Source of the DNA: Dallia pectoralis
Lineage: Eukaryota > Chordata > Actinopteri > Esociformes > Umbridae
Length of the DNA stretch: 64,000 nt
Assembly (NCBI GenBank): GCA_029465975.1
Contig: CM055736.1
Coordinates: 9,314,207-9,378,206 of the forward strand
Direction: 5' to 3'
The notes under the pieces are model-generated. The model was given only the letters and a program-made list of their open reading frames with translations, ran no database searches and was not told the DNA's origin. Shown here one piece after another: positions 63,057 through 64,000 of the stretch; positions within the stretch are counted from its first letter, which is position 1, and the number at the start of each line of letters is the position of its first letter. A program made the position numbers and the translations under genes.

Positions 63057-63147
63057 CTTCTTTGAGCAAGCGTGAGTGGATGAGAAGAATGAGAAGACAA
63101 CAGATTGCCACTCCCGCTAGAGCCCACGCAACTCTGATGAGCTGCAT
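63057..63147 (-). CDS. tafa5: tafa5 coding exon 1 (short alternative N-terminus)
   Basis: This is the first coding exon of the TAFA5/FAM19A5 chemokine-like protein. It encodes 30 residues plus one base and starts MQLIRVAWALAG, followed by a hydrophobic stretch (about residues 11-23) and HSRLLKE. This matches the human short isoform as I remember it (MQLLKALWALAG... FLKEG), so the start codon is supported by family alignment. The exon ends AAAGAAG with donor GTAACA. The split Gly codon (phase 1) joins exactly to exon 2 to give LKEGQLAAGTCEIV. The hydrophobic segment acts as a signal peptide or signal anchor. TAFA5 is known as a brain-enriched secreted protein; the rest of the mature domain lies in exon 2 and in exons outside the window. 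The start codon is about 30 bp from a 23-bp minisatellite. A teleost duplicate (a or b/l copy) cannot be distinguished here. Confidence 0.9.
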
Positions 63148-63176
63148 CCTGGCTGGGCGAGGGGCCACGGCTCGGT

Positions 63177-63602
63177 CCAAACACCCGGGTACAGATGGTC
63201 CAAACACCCGGGTACAGATGGTCCAAACACCCGGGTACAGATGGTCCAAACACCCGGGTACAGCTGATCCAGACACCCGGGTACAGCTGATCCAAACACC
63301 CGGGTACAGATGGTCCAAACACCCGGGTACAGATGGTCCAAACACCCGGGTACAGATGGTCCAAACACCCGGGTACAGCTGATCCAGACACCCGGGTACA
63401 GCTGATCCAAACACCCGGGTACAACTGATCCAAACACCCGGATACAGCTGATCCAAACACCCGGCTGATCCAAATACCCGGGTACAGCTGATCCAAACAC
63501 CCGGGTACGGCTCGTCCAAATACCCGGGTACAGCTGATCCAAACACCCGGGTACAGATGATCCAAAAACCCGGGTACAGCTGTTCCAAACACCCGGGTAC
63601 AA
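63177..63602. repeat. 23-bp minisatellite next to the tafa5 start codon
   Basis: About 18 units of 23 bp, each with a CCCGGGTACAG core followed by a variable MTGRTCC and AAACA. Each unit holds a CCCGGG palindrome with one CpG. Variants include a unit missing part of the core near 63460. Because 23 is not a multiple of three, three units make a 23-residue peptide period, and all three minus-strand frames are open. One of them continues in frame into the tafa5 start codon. Confidence 0.95.
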
Positions 63603-64000
63603 AATGGACACAGGCGGGTGAAGAAAATGAAGAATCCCCGTTGAGACGAGGAAAAAAAACAGTGATTCCGACAATCAGTTAAATATTTGTCGAATCCTGC
63701 CCTTGGAATGGACTCTGTGTGGTGTCGGAATTGAATTCTGCGGTTCCTTATAATTGAATTCCTGCGGTTCGTTATAGCGCAAGTTCGGGCATCCCCAGGA
63801 CAGTTTGTCCTCCCGGGCGCATCCGTGGCTCGGCCACCGCGGGCTCACCAGCAGCTCTCTGTCCCCGCTACCTCCTCTATCCGACTGCCGGGCGCTGCAA
63901 CTGTAACTCGATGACCGGATCACTCTGCCCCGGTGCATGTTGCACACAACTCCCGCGGAGGAAGCGCCACCATGTCGCCGGGCACCAGGGCTAAATCCCG
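63603..64000 (-). promoter_or_regulatory. CpG-dense block upstream of tafa5 exon 1; candidate promoter / 5' leader
   Basis: From about 63770 to the edge there are roughly 20 CpG dinucleotides in about 230 bp, far more than in neighbouring AT-rich intron DNA. This is typical of a vertebrate CpG-island promoter. On the minus strand a donor-like CTGCTG/GTGAGC lies at 63849/63848. An acceptor-like CCCAGCCAG sits directly before the GATG of the tafa5 start (AG at 63150-63149). Splicing between them would remove about 700 bp including the minisatellite. No TATA box was seen. The exact start site is not determinable from sequence alone. Confidence 0.45.
63972..64000 (+). CDS. Possible start of a plus-strand reading frame, cut by the window edge
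   Basis: The sequence GCCACCATGT is a textbook Kozak context, and the frame from this ATG (MSPGTRAKS) is open to the last base. It lies in the CpG-dense block. It could be the first exon of a gene transcribed away from tafa5, or chance. Nine residues are too few for any family assignment. Confidence 0.2.

Noticed and set aside
1..64000. CRISPR arrays
   Set aside because: The many repeats are direct tandem units without unique spacers, in a vertebrate-type genome; none fits a CRISPR structure.

Overview
The window looks like a repeat-rich piece of a teleost fish chromosome. It has vertebrate GT-AG splice sites, an exon pair of the chemokine-like gene tafa5 (FAM19A5), many (CA)n/(GT)n microsatellites, and remnants of Tc1-like transposons and LINEs of types that are common in fish, especially pike and salmonids. 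The species itself cannot be fixed from the sequence; a salmonid/pike-like fish is an inference from the repeat families. No bacterial-type operons, rRNA or tRNA genes or CRISPR arrays were seen.

Only one protein-coding gene is supported. It is tafa5, read leftwards on the minus strand. Its first coding exon is at 63147-63057 and corresponds to the short alternative N-terminus known from the human gene. A phase-1 intron of about 28.7 kb leads to exon 2 at 34396-34247, again with perfect splice sites. The remaining exons were not found and should lie beyond the left edge, so 1-34246 is intron 2. A CpG-dense block at about 63603-64000 is the likely promoter or 5' leader, and a 23-bp minisatellite lies between it and the start codon. 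A strong Kozak-type ATG on the plus strand at 63972 runs off the right edge.

Everything else is intronic. Tandem repeats occupy roughly a third of the window. The largest cluster is in intron 2 (13.4-29.0 kb): a 19-bp array (1.0 kb), a 16-bp array (2.6 kb), a GA tract, a 26-bp array (7.3 kb, almost without cytosine on the plus strand) and a 48-bp array (2.2 kb, open in one frame on both strands). Intron 1 carries arrays with 37-, 35-, 42-, 54-, 25/45-, 19-, 35- and 53-bp units plus a purine-rich tract. Several have higher-order structure.

Mobile-element remnants are a LINE C-terminal fragment (0.6-0.9 kb), a 337-bp solo LTR with a 4-bp target duplication (29.8-30.1 kb), a fold-back Tc1-type element (35.7 kb), an inactivated Tc1-like transposase (36.1-36.6 kb) whose edge appears to have seeded a minisatellite, an internally deleted Tc1 copy (48.0-48.5 kb), and a Tc1 terminal repeat that abuts another minisatellite (55.0 kb). 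The other long open frames are products of simple repeats or chance, and I do not call them genes.
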